From JBOZRQ01 sp050789255 (GTDB taxonomy: Bacteria > Bacillota > Sulfobacillia > Symbiobacteriales > Symbiobacteriaceae), in assembly GCA_050789255.1 (NCBI GenBank), contig JBOZRQ010000013.1, positions 1 through 64,000 of the forward strand: a DNA stretch of 64,000 bases, in the 5' to 3' direction. Positions 16,515 through 25,416 of the stretch are shown here, piece after piece. The notes beneath the pieces were generated by a model that was not told where the DNA came from, ran no database searches, and worked only from the letters and a program-made list of their open reading frames with translations. The first letter of the stretch is position 1, and the number at the start of each line of letters is the position of its first letter. The translations under genes and the position numbers were made by a program.

Positions 16515-17366
16515 TTGAGCCAGAACCCGTTTGTTATGGCCTTCCGGCGCCTCCGCCGGATGCGCGGCGCCATGTTCGGCATGGTCGTCCTCTCGATTTT
16601 GATCATCCTGGCCGTCTTTGCACCGCTCTTCGCCCCGCATAACCCGATCGCTGACAACAACCTGATGGACGCCATGCTGGCGCCCAACGCCAAGTTCCTG
16701 CTCGGCACCGACCACGCCGGGCGCGACGTGCTCTCCCGCATCATCTACGGCACCCGGGTCTCGCTCTCGGTGGGCGTGGTGGTGCAGGGCATCGCCCTGG
16801 TGGTCGGCACCACCCTGGGCCTGCTGGCCGGCTTTTACGGCGGCTGGGTGGACGACCTGATCGTCGGCGTCACCACGGTGCTGCAGGCGTTCCCGGGCCT
16901 GCTCTTCGCCATCGCCATCATGGCGGTGCTGGGACCGGGCCTGTACAACGTCTTCATCGCCCTGGGCTTCGTCGGCTGGACGGGCGTGGCCCGCATTGTG
17001 CGCGGCGAGGTGCTCTCATTGCGTGAGCGGGAGTTCGTGGAGGGCGCCAGGGCGCAGGGCGCCCGGGACTTCCGGATACTCTTTACGCACATTCTGCCGA
17101 ACTGCACGGCCCGCATTATCGTGATCTCAACGCTGGGCATGGCGGGTGCGATCCTCTCGGAGTCGAGCCTCAGCTTCCTGGGCCTCGGCGCCCAGCCCCC
17201 CACCCCCTCATGGGGCTCCATGCTGGCCGGCGGCCGGGACTACATCTTCGATGCCCCCTGGCTCAGCTTCTTCCCGGGCGCGGCGATCTTCGTCACCATC
17301 CTGGCGCTCAACATGCTGGGCGACGGCCTGCAGGATGCGCTGGACCCCAAGTTGAAGAACGGCTAA
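16515..17366 (+). CDS. Peptide-type ABC transporter permease (DppC-like)
   Basis: The 283-residue protein is the second channel subunit. It has the N-terminal helix (AMFGMVVLSILIILAVFAPLF), the LGTDHAGRDVLSRIIYGTRVSL motif of DppC proteins, and an EAA loop (EFVEGARAQGARDFRILFTHILPN). It starts with TTG behind AAGGGGGAG, 15 bases after the DppB-like gene. A strong terminator follows, so the operon ends here without dppD or dppF. Confidence 0.9.
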   Translation: MSQNPFVMAFRRLRRMRGAMFGMVVLSILIILAVFAPLFAPHNPIADNNLMDAMLAPNAKFLLGTDHAGRDVLSRIIYGTRVSLSVGVVVQGIALVVGTTLGLLAGFYGGWVDDLIVGVTTVLQAFPGLLFAIAIMAVLGPGLYNVFIALGFVGWTGVARIVRGEVLSLREREFVEGARAQGARDFRILFTHILPNCTARIIVISTLGMAGAILSESSLSFLGLGAQPPTPSWGSMLAGGRDYIFDAPWLSFFPGAAIFVTILALNMLGDGLQDALDPKLKNG

Positions 17367-17372
17367 AGCAAA

Positions 17373-17405
17373 GGCGCCGCACTCTCTCTGACAGAGTGCG
17401 GCGCC
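17373..17405. terminator. Strong terminator at the end of the first peptide ABC operon
   Basis: A perfect 13-base stem (GGCGCCGCACTCT with AGAGTGCGGCGCC) and a seven-base loop lie six bases past the permease stop, followed by GCTTATTT. It can also serve the convergent minus-strand gene ending at 17425. Confidence 0.8.
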
Positions 17406-17424
17406 GCTTATTTGGTGAGGCACT

Positions 17425-17775
17425 TTAGCTGACACACGTCGGACATCCGACGCCATAGATAAGTGGCCAGGTCAGTAGCAGAAGCAGATAGTAGAATCCC
17501 CCGCAGACGCATGTACGAAGCCTGCCTTGTGCCAGCCTGCCAAACCCCAAGAACCCCCATAGGCCCAGAACCAGGCCGTAGGGAATTAGGGCCGCAGGCA
17601 TGAGGTAGGGAAGCATGCCAAACCAAGCTTGTACGGCAAACAAGCCTCCCAGTGGCAGCACCAAGAAGTCCGGGTCGGAGGGCAACCCCCTGTACATAAC
17701 CCAGAGTTGAAGCGCTTGCAGGACCGCTGCCAACAGAAGTGTGTGCAGTTCCAGACGGCCCCAAACTCTCGCCAT
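17425..17775 (-). CDS. Small membrane protein of unknown function
   Basis: The 116-residue product is almost entirely hydrophobic, with about three to four membrane helices (LLLAAVLQALQLWVMY; FGMLPYLMPAALIPYGLVLGLWGFLGFG; FYYLLLLLTWPLIYG) and three cysteines in the last 30 residues (CVCGG and CPTCVS). No family is recognised. An overlapping frame exists but has no protein-like composition. It converges on the peptide ABC operon. Confidence 0.5.
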   Translation of the reverse strand: MARVWGRLELHTLLLAAVLQALQLWVMYRGLPSDPDFLVLPLGGLFAVQAWFGMLPYLMPAALIPYGLVLGLWGFLGFGRLAQGRLRTCVCGGFYYLLLLLTWPLIYGVGCPTCVS

Positions 17776-17800
17776 TCAGCTCAACTCCCCGTGTGGTCTA

Positions 17801-18764
17801 TCAGACGCAGGCAGGTTTGCGTTTTAGCAGTCCCTGCTCCCACTGCCAAACGATCGTCCGGCGCAGCCCCTCCTCCAGGGGCGTATAGGTGAGCCCCAGC
17901 TCCCGAACGGCCCGAGACCCGTCCGCCCGCAGGCCGTAAGCGATGTATTCCCGGTACCAGGGCCAGTCGAACGGGGCAGGGCGCCCGGTTAGCCGGGCTG
18001 TAACTTCCCCGCCGGCGGCCAAAGCGGCAGCCAGCACTGCGGGCAGGCGACGAACGGGCTTCACGCCAGCCTGCCGACAGGCCGAATGGAATAACTCGTA
18101 CATGGAGGCGTTGCGTTCACTCAGGATGTAGCGGTGGCCCGGGGCGCCCTTGGCCGCCGCCAGGACGTGCCCCTCCCCCACGTCATCGATGTAAACAAAG
18201 CCCATCGTCGCCGCAAACATGCCCGGCAACGTCCCGTTCAGGGACTGGGCAAGGTACTGCCCGATGGCATAGCGGTCGCCCGGGCCGTAGACGAAACCGG
18301 GGCAGACCACAGTGACTTTCAGCCCTTGCTTCGCATAGGACAGCGCCATCTGCTCCCCACGTGCCTTGGCCTCCTCCTCGGCTGAGAGGTAGAAGCCCCT
18401 GTGCGGCGTCTCCTCCTTGCCGCTCCCCTGGCGCCGGACCCCGATGGTCCGGGTGCCGCTGGTGTAGATCACCCGATCGACTCCGGCGGCCAGAGCGGCA
18501 TCCATCCCGTTTCGTGTGGCCTCCAGGGTCTGGGGGACAGGGTTTGACGGGAAGTACGGCGGGATCAGGTAGAGGGTCTCACATCCGGTGAGGGCTTCCG
18601 TGAGGCTGCTCTTGTCAAATACGTCACCGTAAGCGGTTTCGACTCCCGCTTCGTCTGCCCGATCGGTTTGCCGAGTGACGACCCACACGCTCGCCATGCG
18701 CCCGGAGCGCCTTGATCACTGATCCGCCCAGAAACCCGGTCCCGCCGATGACTGCGACTGTCAC
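17801..18764 (-). pseudogene. NAD-dependent epimerase/dehydratase, frameshifted near its N-terminus
   Basis: The open frame from 18697 encodes most of a short-chain extended reductase (TSGTRTIG, then GFYLSAEEEAKARGEQ, VTVVCPGFVYGPGD, FVYIDDVGEGHVLA) but lacks the NAD-binding glycine motif. That motif, AVIGGTGFLGGSVIKALRAH, is encoded immediately upstream in another frame, starting with GTG at 18764 behind GAGGAGG. The two parts join smoothly at a short GTGTG run (about 18684-18690), where a change of two bases would restore one 322-residue protein. So either the gene is broken, or the run varies or was misread. Substrate is unknown. Confidence 0.7.
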
Positions 18765-18833
18765 TGCGAATGCCTCCTCAAGCAGAAATTGGAGGGAGGG
18801 CGTGCTGAGCCACCCTGAAAGCAGGGCGCTGGG

Positions 18834-19220
18834 TCATTCTTGCGGCTTGGCAAAGGCGATCAGATGCCCATCGGGGTCCTGGCAGTACGCTGCGACATCG
18901 CCCCAGTTGCGCGGCTGGAGCTCGCTGATCGCCTTCGCCCCGGCCGCCAGGGCCCGCAGGTACCACGCGGCGGGGTCGTCCACCGTCAGGTAGAGCTCGC
19001 CCCGGGGGATACCGGTGGCGGCGGCGGGGTCAGGAATCTTCCCGTCCAGGATCTGCGTGATGCCTTTCGCAGGCATGAGTCCGAGGTCGGAACCCGGGTT
19101 CAGTGCGAACATGGTCATGCCCGGGACGTTGAGGGAAGGTTGCCGGCCCAGCGCGGCTGCATAGAATTCCGTGCTGCGCTGCTGGTCAAGGACAAACAGG
19201 ACAGTGAGCACCTTCTCCAT
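18834..19220 (-). CDS. VOC family (glyoxalase/bleomycin resistance-like) protein
   Basis: This 128-residue protein has the paired beta-alpha-beta pattern of the vicinal oxygen chelate fold: VLTVLFVLDQQRSTEFYAAALGRQP at the start and YCQDPDGHLIAFAKP at the end. Such proteins include dioxygenases, glyoxalases and drug-binding resistance proteins; the substrate here cannot be told. I used ATG 19220 because GAGGAGG lies six bases upstream; a further in-frame ATG adds five residues without a ribosome site. It lies about 70 bases upstream of the epimerase gene on the same strand. Confidence 0.82.
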   Translation of the reverse strand: MEKVLTVLFVLDQQRSTEFYAAALGRQPSLNVPGMTMFALNPGSDLGLMPAKGITQILDGKIPDPAAATGIPRGELYLTVDDPAAWYLRALAAGAKAISELQPRNWGDVAAYCQDPDGHLIAFAKPQE

Positions 19221-19235
19221 GATGGGCCTCCTCAC

Positions 19236-19766
19236 TTAGTGGGACTTGGGCAGCGCCTCCAAGCGGTCGACCTCCTCCCCGTCGGCGTCGAGCGCGATGA
19301 TGCGCTCATAACGCACTCTGCCGACGAGGGGCGGGGTGCCGATGGGCAGGACCAGGTACCAGAAGCCCTCCACGACCTTCGCCTCCACCGGTTCCTGCCG
19401 CCCGGGGAGCTTCACAAGCACCTTCGCAATCTCGCCATAATGGAGCTCACCGTAGAGGATCGTCAGGTTGCTCTCGATGCCCGAGCTAACCTGGAGGGGT
19501 CGCGGCGGGTTATTGCAGGGTCCGGTGCCTTCGATTGCGTGCGCCGGTCCCTTCGCCTTGATGATGTAACCTTCCGCGCACTCGTTACCCTTCTTGTAGG
19601 TGTAGAAGGTCACGGTGCCGCCAGGCACCGGCTCCGTGGCCATGACCTTAACCGGCACGCCCAGCCTCTTCTCCATCTCGGCGACAGGATCGGTCAACAG
19701 GTCTTTCACGGCCGCGCAGCCGGAGAGGATCAGTAAAAGCGTCAAGAGAACGAGTTTCTTAAACAC
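19236..19766 (-). CDS. Putative lipoprotein of unknown function
   Basis: The 176-residue product has a clear lipoprotein signal (MFKKLVLLTLLLILSGC, modified Cys 17) and a soluble part with strands typical of a small beta-rich secreted domain (GGTVTFYTYKKGNECAEGYIIKAKG). No catalytic motif is recognised. It ends 15 bases before the VOC gene, so they are likely co-transcribed. Confidence 0.65.
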   Translation of the reverse strand: MFKKLVLLTLLLILSGCAAVKDLLTDPVAEMEKRLGVPVKVMATEPVPGGTVTFYTYKKGNECAEGYIIKAKGPAHAIEGTGPCNNPPRPLQVSSGIESNLTILYGELHYGEIAKVLVKLPGRQEPVEAKVVEGFWYLVLPIGTPPLVGRVRYERIIALDADGEEVDRLEALPKSH

Positions 19767-19902
19767 GCTTCATCACCTTCTCCGACTAATTCGGCGGATT
19801 ATTGGTTCCTCCTGTGTCTTGACCATTCCAAATTCCCTTGCAACCGGGCAGGCGCACGATATACCATAGCTTTAAGGAACGCGCCCCGAAAGGAAGTAGA
19901 GC

Positions 19903-21066
19903 ATGGACTTCACCCTGACGCCCGAACAGCGAGACCTGGTCCACCTGGTGCGGGAGATCGCCCGGGACAAAGTTGCACCGCTGGCCGCGCAGATCGACGA
20001 GCAGGAGCGCATCCCCGACGAGCTGTTTCAGACCTTCCGGGACGCCGGCCTCTTCGGGCTTGCGGTCCCTGAGGCCTACGGCGGCGCCGGCATGGGCACC
20101 ATGGGCCTGGCGCTGGCTGTCGAAGAGGTTGCCAAGTACTGCTGCGCCACCGGCCTCCTCCTGCTGCTCACCCGCCTGCCCCTGGCCGCGATCCTCTACG
20201 CCGGCACCGAGGAGCAAAAGCGCAAGTATGCCGGCGGCATCGCCAGCGGGACCCTGCGGGGCGCCTTCTGCCTGAGCGAGCCGGGCGCCGGGTCCGACTC
20301 AGCCGCTATCACCACCCGTGCGGTCCGCAAGGGCGACAAGTACATCATCAACGGCACCAAGAACTGGATCTCCGGCGCCGCCTACGCCGACTTCTTCACC
20401 GTGGCCGTTAAGACCGATCCACAGGCCGGGCACCGCGGCATGTCCGTCTTCGTCGTGGAGAAGGGCACGCCGGGCCTGACCGTCGGCAAGAAGGAGAAGA
20501 AGATGGGCGTACGGGGCCTGCCGGTCAACCAGGTGATCTTCGAGGACTGCGAGGTCCCCGCGGCCAACATGCTGGGCGCCGAGAACCAGGGCTTCAAGCT
20601 GATCATGAAGAACCTGAACTCGGTCCGGCCCGTGGTGGCGGCCCGGGGCCTGGGCCTGGCCCAGGGGGCGCTGAACTACTGGATCGAGTTCGCCCGCCAG
20701 CGCCAGACCTTCGGGCGCCCGATCATCGAGCACCAGGGCCTGCAGTGGATGATGGCCGACCTGGCCACCGAGATCGAGTCGGCCCGGCTGCTGACTTACC
20801 GTGCGGCCATGCTGGTCGACCAGGACAAGGCCGGCAAGGAGACCGCCCACATCCTGGCCATGGCCAAGTACAAGGCCACCGAGACCGCCGTGAAGGCCGC
20901 CAACGACTGCCTGCAAATGATGGGCGCCGCCGGCTACATGGAGGACTACCCCCTCGCCCGCATGGTCCGCGACGCCCGCCAGCTCACCATCGTCGAGGGC
21001 ACCACCCAGATTCAGAAGGGGATCATCGCCAAGTCGCTCATCGACGGGGACTTGAGTTTTGCTTAG
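19903..21066 (+). CDS. Acyl-CoA dehydrogenase
   Basis: A 387-residue flavoenzyme that oxidises an acyl-CoA to its 2-enoyl form and passes electrons to ETF. Seen are the FAD-binding text CLSEPGAGSDSAAI, GTKNWISGAAYADFF and RQTFGRPIIEHQGLQ, and the catalytic glutamate in IVEGTTQIQKGIIAKSL near the C-terminus, the place used by short/medium-chain and butyryl-CoA enzymes. Ribosome site GGAAG precedes the ATG. It is alone in its unit; no ETF or thiolase gene is beside it, so chain-length preference is unknown. Confidence 0.92.
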   Translation: MDFTLTPEQRDLVHLVREIARDKVAPLAAQIDEQERIPDELFQTFRDAGLFGLAVPEAYGGAGMGTMGLALAVEEVAKYCCATGLLLLLTRLPLAAILYAGTEEQKRKYAGGIASGTLRGAFCLSEPGAGSDSAAITTRAVRKGDKYIINGTKNWISGAAYADFFTVAVKTDPQAGHRGMSVFVVEKGTPGLTVGKKEKKMGVRGLPVNQVIFEDCEVPAANMLGAENQGFKLIMKNLNSVRPVVAARGLGLAQGALNYWIEFARQRQTFGRPIIEHQGLQWMMADLATEIESARLLTYRAAMLVDQDKAGKETAHILAMAKYKATETAVKAANDCLQMMGAAGYMEDYPLARMVRDARQLTIVEGTTQIQKGIIAKSLIDGDLSFA

Positions 21067-21397
21067 CCCCTTATCCGGTCGGCCGTGCTCGGAATGCGCA
21101 GAGTGCGTCCACGGGATGTCGTTCCACCAGAAATTCCCCCACGCTCTTCGGTCTTGTGGGGAAATTGTCTTGGAATCCCCTGAAACGGTGGCCGATCAGG
21201 GCAATCAGCCGCCATTTTTCGCTTCATCCGGGCCAAAATGCCCCCTCTGAGCCCAAAAACAGCGGTTACAGTGGGCAAACAGCCTCTCAGTCCCCTCATT
21301 GCACGAGAATTTCCCCACCATATCGCACGGCTCTCGGAAAAATGTCGTGGAACCTGGTTATGTAACGACACCGTACTCATCTGCGCATCAGCGCCAT
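21067..21397. repeat. Intergenic region with imperfect inverted repeat
   Basis: No gene is supported here. The sequence GTGGGGAAATTGTCTTGGAA (about 21158-21177) recurs in inverted form with changes near 21286-21322 (AGTCCCCTC...GAGAATTTCCCCACC), and GTCGTTCCACC/GTCGTGGAACC lie further out. The ~200-base stretch could fold into a long imperfect hairpin. No family of elements is recognised. Confidence 0.35.
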
Positions 21398-21441
21398 AAA
21401 AAGCGACCGGCTCCAGAGGCCTCGCCTCCGGAGCCGGTCGC
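21398..21441 (-). terminator. Terminator of the amidase gene
   Basis: GCGACCGGCTCC (21403-21414) and GGAGCCGGTCGC (21430-21441) form a perfect 12-base stem. On the minus strand it is followed by TTTTTATGG, a good U tract, just past the amidase stop. Confidence 0.8.
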
Positions 21442-21445
21442 TATG

Positions 21446-22900
21446 TTATATCGCCAAGTTAGGCGCCACCCGGTGCTTGGTGGCCTGCTCGAAGGCGTAG
21501 GCCAGGCGGATCAGGGTGGGCTCGCTCCAGGCGGCGCCGGTGAGGGTAATGCCCATGGGGCGCCCATCCGAGGTGTACCCGGCCGGGACGTTGATGCTCG
21601 GGTACCCGGCCCGGGCGCCGAGCCACACCCCCCAGGTGCCCGGCATGACGATCGCATCCAGGCGGTGCTCCTTCAGGCAGGCGTCGATGCCCTCGGTCCG
21701 GGAGAGGCGCAGGTCCTTGAGCCGGTCGAGCAGGTACTCCGGCTCGGTCAGGGTGCCGCTGGTCGCCTCGGCCCCGGCCAGCAGGGTCTGGCCGTACTTC
21801 AGGGTCGCCTCGGGGTGGGCGTTGTTGAACGCCACGATCTCCCCCAGCGACCGGACCGGCGCCGTGGGGCCGCAGCCCGCCAGATAGGCGTTCAGGGCCG
21901 CCTTGAACTCGTAGAGCAGCACGTTGGACTGCCAGTAGCCGCTGGCCAGCGAGGCGACATCCGCAGGATCGACCAGCTCGGCGCCCTGGGCCTTCATGGC
22001 CTCCAGCGCCGCCTCGAAGATCCGCTTCTCGTCCTCGCCCAGGCGGGACATGTACTGGGTGTTGCGCGGCACGCCGATGCGGGCGCCCTTGAGGCCATTG
22101 CGGTCAAGGAACTGGGTGTAGTCCTTGCAGGCGCGGCCAGCGCTGGCGGCGGTGGCCGGGTCCTCGGGGTCGATCCCGGTCAGGGCGCTCAGCAGCGCCG
22201 CCGCATCGGCCACGGTGCGGGTCATGGGGCCGGCGGTATCCTGGCTGAAGGCGATCGGGATGATGCCGCTCCGGCTCACCAGGCCCACGGTCGGCTTGAT
22301 GCCCACGATGGCGTTGTTATTCGCCGGGCTGAGGATCGAACCGGAGGTCTCCGTGCCCACGGCAATGGCGGTCAGGTTGGCCGCGACCGAGGCGCCGGAG
22401 CCCGAACTGGAGCCGCTGGGGGTCAGCTTGCCGGGCAGGTAGGGGTTGAGCACCTGACCGCCCCGGGAGCTGAAGCCCGAGGGCATCCCCTCAGTCATAA
22501 AGTTGGCGAACTCGGTCATGTTGGTCTTGCCCAGGATGACGGCGCCCGCCTTGCGCAGCTGGGTGACGATGAAGGCGTCCTTGGGGGCCACGTTCCCCGC
22601 CAGGGCCAGCGAGCCGGCGGTGGTGTGCATTTTGTCGTGGGTGTCGATATTGTCCTTGATCAGCACAGGAATGCCGTGCAGCGGCCCCCGGGGGCCGGAT
22701 ATCTTCCGCTCCTGGTCCAGGGCGGCGGCGATAAAGAGGGCGTCGGGATTGATCTCCAGCACCGAGTTTAGCTTCAGGCCCTGCCGGTCGTGCAGAGCGA
22801 TCCGCTCCAGGTAGATCTGCACCAACTGCTCCGAGGTAAGCTTGCCGGTGGACATGGCCTGCTGCAGGTCGGCAACCGTTGCCTCTTCGATCGCAAACAC
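21446..22900 (-). CDS. Amidase signature family hydrolase
   Basis: The 484-residue protein has all three residues of the Ser-cisSer-Lys triad: Lys in VLIKDNIDT, the cis-Ser in GSSSGSGASVAAN and the nucleophile Ser in GTETSGSILSPA. It hydrolyses an amide to a carboxylate and ammonia; it lacks the gatB/gatA gene context, so it is a metabolic amidase rather than the tRNA amidotransferase subunit. I chose GTG at 22900 because CGGAGGGG lies eight bases upstream; an ATG at 22930 adds ten residues without a site. It is flanked by terminators, so it is probably monocistronic. Confidence 0.9.
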   Translation of the reverse strand: MFAIEEATVADLQQAMSTGKLTSEQLVQIYLERIALHDRQGLKLNSVLEINPDALFIAAALDQERKISGPRGPLHGIPVLIKDNIDTHDKMHTTAGSLALAGNVAPKDAFIVTQLRKAGAVILGKTNMTEFANFMTEGMPSGFSSRGGQVLNPYLPGKLTPSGSSSGSGASVAANLTAIAVGTETSGSILSPANNNAIVGIKPTVGLVSRSGIIPIAFSQDTAGPMTRTVADAAALLSALTGIDPEDPATAASAGRACKDYTQFLDRNGLKGARIGVPRNTQYMSRLGEDEKRIFEAALEAMKAQGAELVDPADVASLASGYWQSNVLLYEFKAALNAYLAGCGPTAPVRSLGEIVAFNNAHPEATLKYGQTLLAGAEATSGTLTEPEYLLDRLKDLRLSRTEGIDACLKEHRLDAIVMPGTWGVWLGARAGYPSINVPAGYTSDGRPMGITLTGAAWSEPTLIRLAYAFEQATKHRVAPNLAI

Positions 22901-22959
22901 AAGTATCCCCTCCGATAATCGGGTCATCAATAGTTCACTACCCTAAGTAATTCAACCCA

Positions 22960-22986
22960 AAGGCCGGGGCAACCTGCCCCGGCCTT
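22960..22986 (-). terminator. Terminator after the universal stress protein gene
   Basis: AAGGCCGGGGC and GCCCCGGCCTT form a perfect 11-base stem with a five-base loop, 16 bases past the stop; only a short T run follows on the minus strand. Confidence 0.7.
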
Positions 22987-23001
22987 GCTCATCTGACGAG
23001 A

Positions 23002-23808
23002 TTACTTGACCACGATGACCGGACCCGGCCCCAGCCGCAACAGGCGCTCGCTCACGCTGCCCAGGAATAGCTCGCCCAGGGTACCCATGCCCCGGCTCCC
23101 GACCACGGCCATATCGTAGTGTCCTGAACGGTAGGCGTTAACCAGCCCCTCTGCGGCCCCGCCCGCGGCGCCCAACGGCGTGACCCGCTCCGGCACCACG
23201 CCGGCAAGTTCCAGCGTGCGTGCGACCACCTCTCCAGCCGTGGCTTCCGCCTCGGCCGCCGTTGGCGCCACATGCAGGGCGGTGATCTCCGCCTCCGGGA
23301 ACCACAGATCGGCAAACTCCAGCGCCCTGGCGCTGTGCGCCGAGCCGTCAACACCGACCAGCACCCGGCGAACCGTACGGGCCTCGCCCTCATGGGCCAC
23401 CAGCACGGCCGCATGCGCCTGGTGAACCACGTCGGCACTGACGCTGCCCAGCAGCAGGCGGGTGACGGGGTTGCCGCCACGGCGCCCCACCGCAATCAGA
23501 TCAGCCGAGCACTTGCGGGCCACCTCCAGGATCGCCACGGCCGGGGGCTCCTGCACCAGGTACTTCGCCACCTTGAACCCGGACAGCATAGCTGCCGCAT
23601 CCTCCAGCAGCGAACGGCCATCCTCCTCCGCCCTTTCCAAATCCACCGCATAAGCGCTCGCCGACATGTCCCCAATGGGATAGAAGGGCGAGAACCCATG
23701 CACTAGATGTAAGGCAGCCTTGGCAGGGGACGGTGCGATTGCCTGTACCCAGTCCAGAGCCAGTTGCGAGGGATCTGAGCCGTCCAGCGCCACCACGATA
23801 TTACGCAT
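23002..23808 (-). CDS. Tandem universal stress protein (two UspA domains)
   Basis: The 268-residue protein has two UspA units, about residues 1-138 and 145-268. Each begins with a beta strand and Asp (VVALDGSDPS; VLVGVDGSAHS), and each ends with an ATP-loop motif: GRRGGNPVTRLLLGSVS and GSRGMGTLGELFLGSVS (G2xG9xGS). The motifs suggest ATP binding in both halves. Such proteins help cells survive stress or starvation by unclear means. It stands alone between terminator-like hairpins. Confidence 0.9.
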   Translation of the reverse strand: MRNIVVALDGSDPSQLALDWVQAIAPSPAKAALHLVHGFSPFYPIGDMSASAYAVDLERAEEDGRSLLEDAAAMLSGFKVAKYLVQEPPAVAILEVARKCSADLIAVGRRGGNPVTRLLLGSVSADVVHQAHAAVLVAHEGEARTVRRVLVGVDGSAHSARALEFADLWFPEAEITALHVAPTAAEAEATAGEVVARTLELAGVVPERVTPLGAAGGAAEGLVNAYRSGHYDMAVVGSRGMGTLGELFLGSVSERLLRLGPGPVIVVK

Positions 23809-23920
23809 AGAGACAGCACCTCCTTGACCGGAACGCCGGTGGTTCCAATGCCACCGTACACCCGGAGGAGAGCTGTCTCCATGCTCCTAGAAACGCATTT
23901 CAGCATAGACTAAAGGATCA

Positions 23921-25033
23921 TTACTGGGATCGACCCCGGGCGGACACCGGCCAGGCGCACTCCACCCGGCCGCCCCGGACGCCGTACGCCGTGTCGTACA
24001 GGTTGACCACGGGGCAGATGTGGTTCGGAATGATCTCAATTAGATCCCCGATGCGCAGGCGCTGGCCAGCGTCGGCCCCGCGAATCGTGGCGTGCTCGTC
24101 GGCGAGGGCGCCGACCTCCAGGTCCTCGTGGCCCACGATCACCCCGAAGCCCGGGGTCTGCAGGAGCCCGCCCTTGCGCTGCTCCTTGGTCAGGGCCTTG
24201 GCGCCGGCGTCGGCGATGGCCCGGTCGGGCGCCGGGGTCGAGGTAACGGTGGCCAGCACGGTGGCAGCGCACCAGTCCCGGTGGCCGAGCAGCTGGGACT
24301 GGGAGGCGTCGTAGAAGACCGTGGTGCCGTTTCGCAGCTCGTGGATGCCGGGCAGCAGCACCTCCACCGCCAGCGACGGCGTGGAGCCGATGCTGACCCA
24401 CGGCTCGATGCCCGTGCGCGCAGCGACCTGACCGGCGGTCTGTACCATCAGCCGCTGGCTCGCTTCGGCCACCTCCCGCAGCTGCTCGCGGGTATCGGCG
24501 TTGTAGTCGTGCCCCTCGTGGGTGAAGATGCCGCGCAGCCGCACGCCGGGCGTGCGGGCAATCAGGGCAGCCAGCGCCGCCGTGGGCTCGCCCGGAGCCA
24601 CCCCCGCTCGATGCTCGCCCGAGTCCACCTCGATCATGAGATCGATCGGCTTCGCCTCGCCCCGGAATGCCTCGCTGAGCATCCGGACCTGTTCGGGGTG
24701 GTCCACCCCCACCGCCAGCCGCACGTGCCGGTTCAGGCCCACCAGCCGGCGCATCTTCCCCTGCCCCACGACCACGTTGGCGATGAAGATGTCGCCCACA
24801 CCCGCCGCAGCCATCACCTCGGCCTCGCCCAGCTTTGCGACGGTGATGCCGCCTGCGCCCGCCCGCACCTGCATGTGGGCGATGGCGGGCATTTTATGGG
24901 TCTTGGTGTGGGGGCGCAGCTTCACGCCGTGGGAGTCGGCGTAGGCCTGCATCCGCCGGATGTTGGCCTCCAGCTTCTCCAGGTCGATCACCAGCGCCGG
25001 GGTCTCCAGGTGCTCCTTGCCCAGGCCGATCAT
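23921..25033 (-). CDS. PLP-dependent D-serine dehydratase/D-threonine aldolase-type enzyme
   Basis: This 370-residue protein has an alanine racemase-like N-terminal barrel and the D-ser_dehydrat C-terminal domain. Lys44 in RPHTKTHK is the probable PLP lysine. The C-terminal NHICPVVNLYD supplies the His and Cys that bind zinc or manganese in eukaryotic-type D-serine dehydratase and D-threonine aldolase. It would degrade a D-hydroxy amino acid to a 2-oxo acid plus ammonia, or to glycine plus aldehyde. The RidA gene overlaps its start by four bases, which favours a dehydratase reaction that releases reactive enamines. Exact substrate is unknown. Confidence 0.87.
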   Translation of the reverse strand: MIGLGKEHLETPALVIDLEKLEANIRRMQAYADSHGVKLRPHTKTHKMPAIAHMQVRAGAGGITVAKLGEAEVMAAAGVGDIFIANVVVGQGKMRRLVGLNRHVRLAVGVDHPEQVRMLSEAFRGEAKPIDLMIEVDSGEHRAGVAPGEPTAALAALIARTPGVRLRGIFTHEGHDYNADTREQLREVAEASQRLMVQTAGQVAARTGIEPWVSIGSTPSLAVEVLLPGIHELRNGTTVFYDASQSQLLGHRDWCAATVLATVTSTPAPDRAIADAGAKALTKEQRKGGLLQTPGFGVIVGHEDLEVGALADEHATIRGADAGQRLRIGDLIEIIPNHICPVVNLYDTAYGVRGGRVECAWPVSARGRSQ

Positions 25034-25416
25034 GAGGGGATCACCGCGATGGCGTCGACCTCGACCAAAAAGCCCTTGCCCAGCTGGGCGCCCACCGTGG
25101 TCCGCACGGGGCGGGGCTCGGGGAAGTAGCGGGCGTAGACCCGGTCAAACGCCTCAGCCAGGGAGACGTCGGTCAGGAAGACCGAGACCTTCACCACATC
25201 CGCCATGGTGGCGCCGCCGGCCTCCAGGACAGCCTTGACATTCTCCAGCACCCGCTCGGTCTGCTCTTCCACGGTGGTGCCAACGGTCTCGCCGGTGGCG
25301 GGGTGCTTGGGCACCTGGCCCGCCACAAATACCATGGTCCCCGAGACCTTCAGCCCCTGAGAGTAGGGCTTGACGGGGGTCGGCGCCCCCGACGTGGCAA
25401 TGACCTGCCTTACCAT
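25030..25416 (-). CDS. RidA family reactive-intermediate deaminase
   Basis: The 128-residue protein matches RidA/YjgF: KPYSQGLKVSG near residue 16, FVAGQVP, and Arg105 in VRTTVGA, the residue that holds the carboxylate of enamine/imine substrates. RidA hydrolyses 2-aminoacrylate and 2-aminocrotonate made by PLP dehydratases, protecting other PLP enzymes. Its gene overlaps pyrF upstream and the D-serine/D-threonine-type enzyme downstream, so producer and detoxifier are translationally linked. Confidence 0.92.
   Translation of the reverse strand: MVRQVIATSGAPTPVKPYSQGLKVSGTMVFVAGQVPKHPATGETVGTTVEEQTERVLENVKAVLEAGGATMADVVKVSVFLTDVSLAEAFDRVYARYFPEPRPVRTTVGAQLGKGFLVEVDAIAVIPS

Noticed and set aside
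21063..21380. 105-codon minus-strand frame in the gap after the acyl-CoA dehydrogenase gene
   Set aside because: It covers the imperfect inverted repeat, lacks a ribosome site and is not protein-like.
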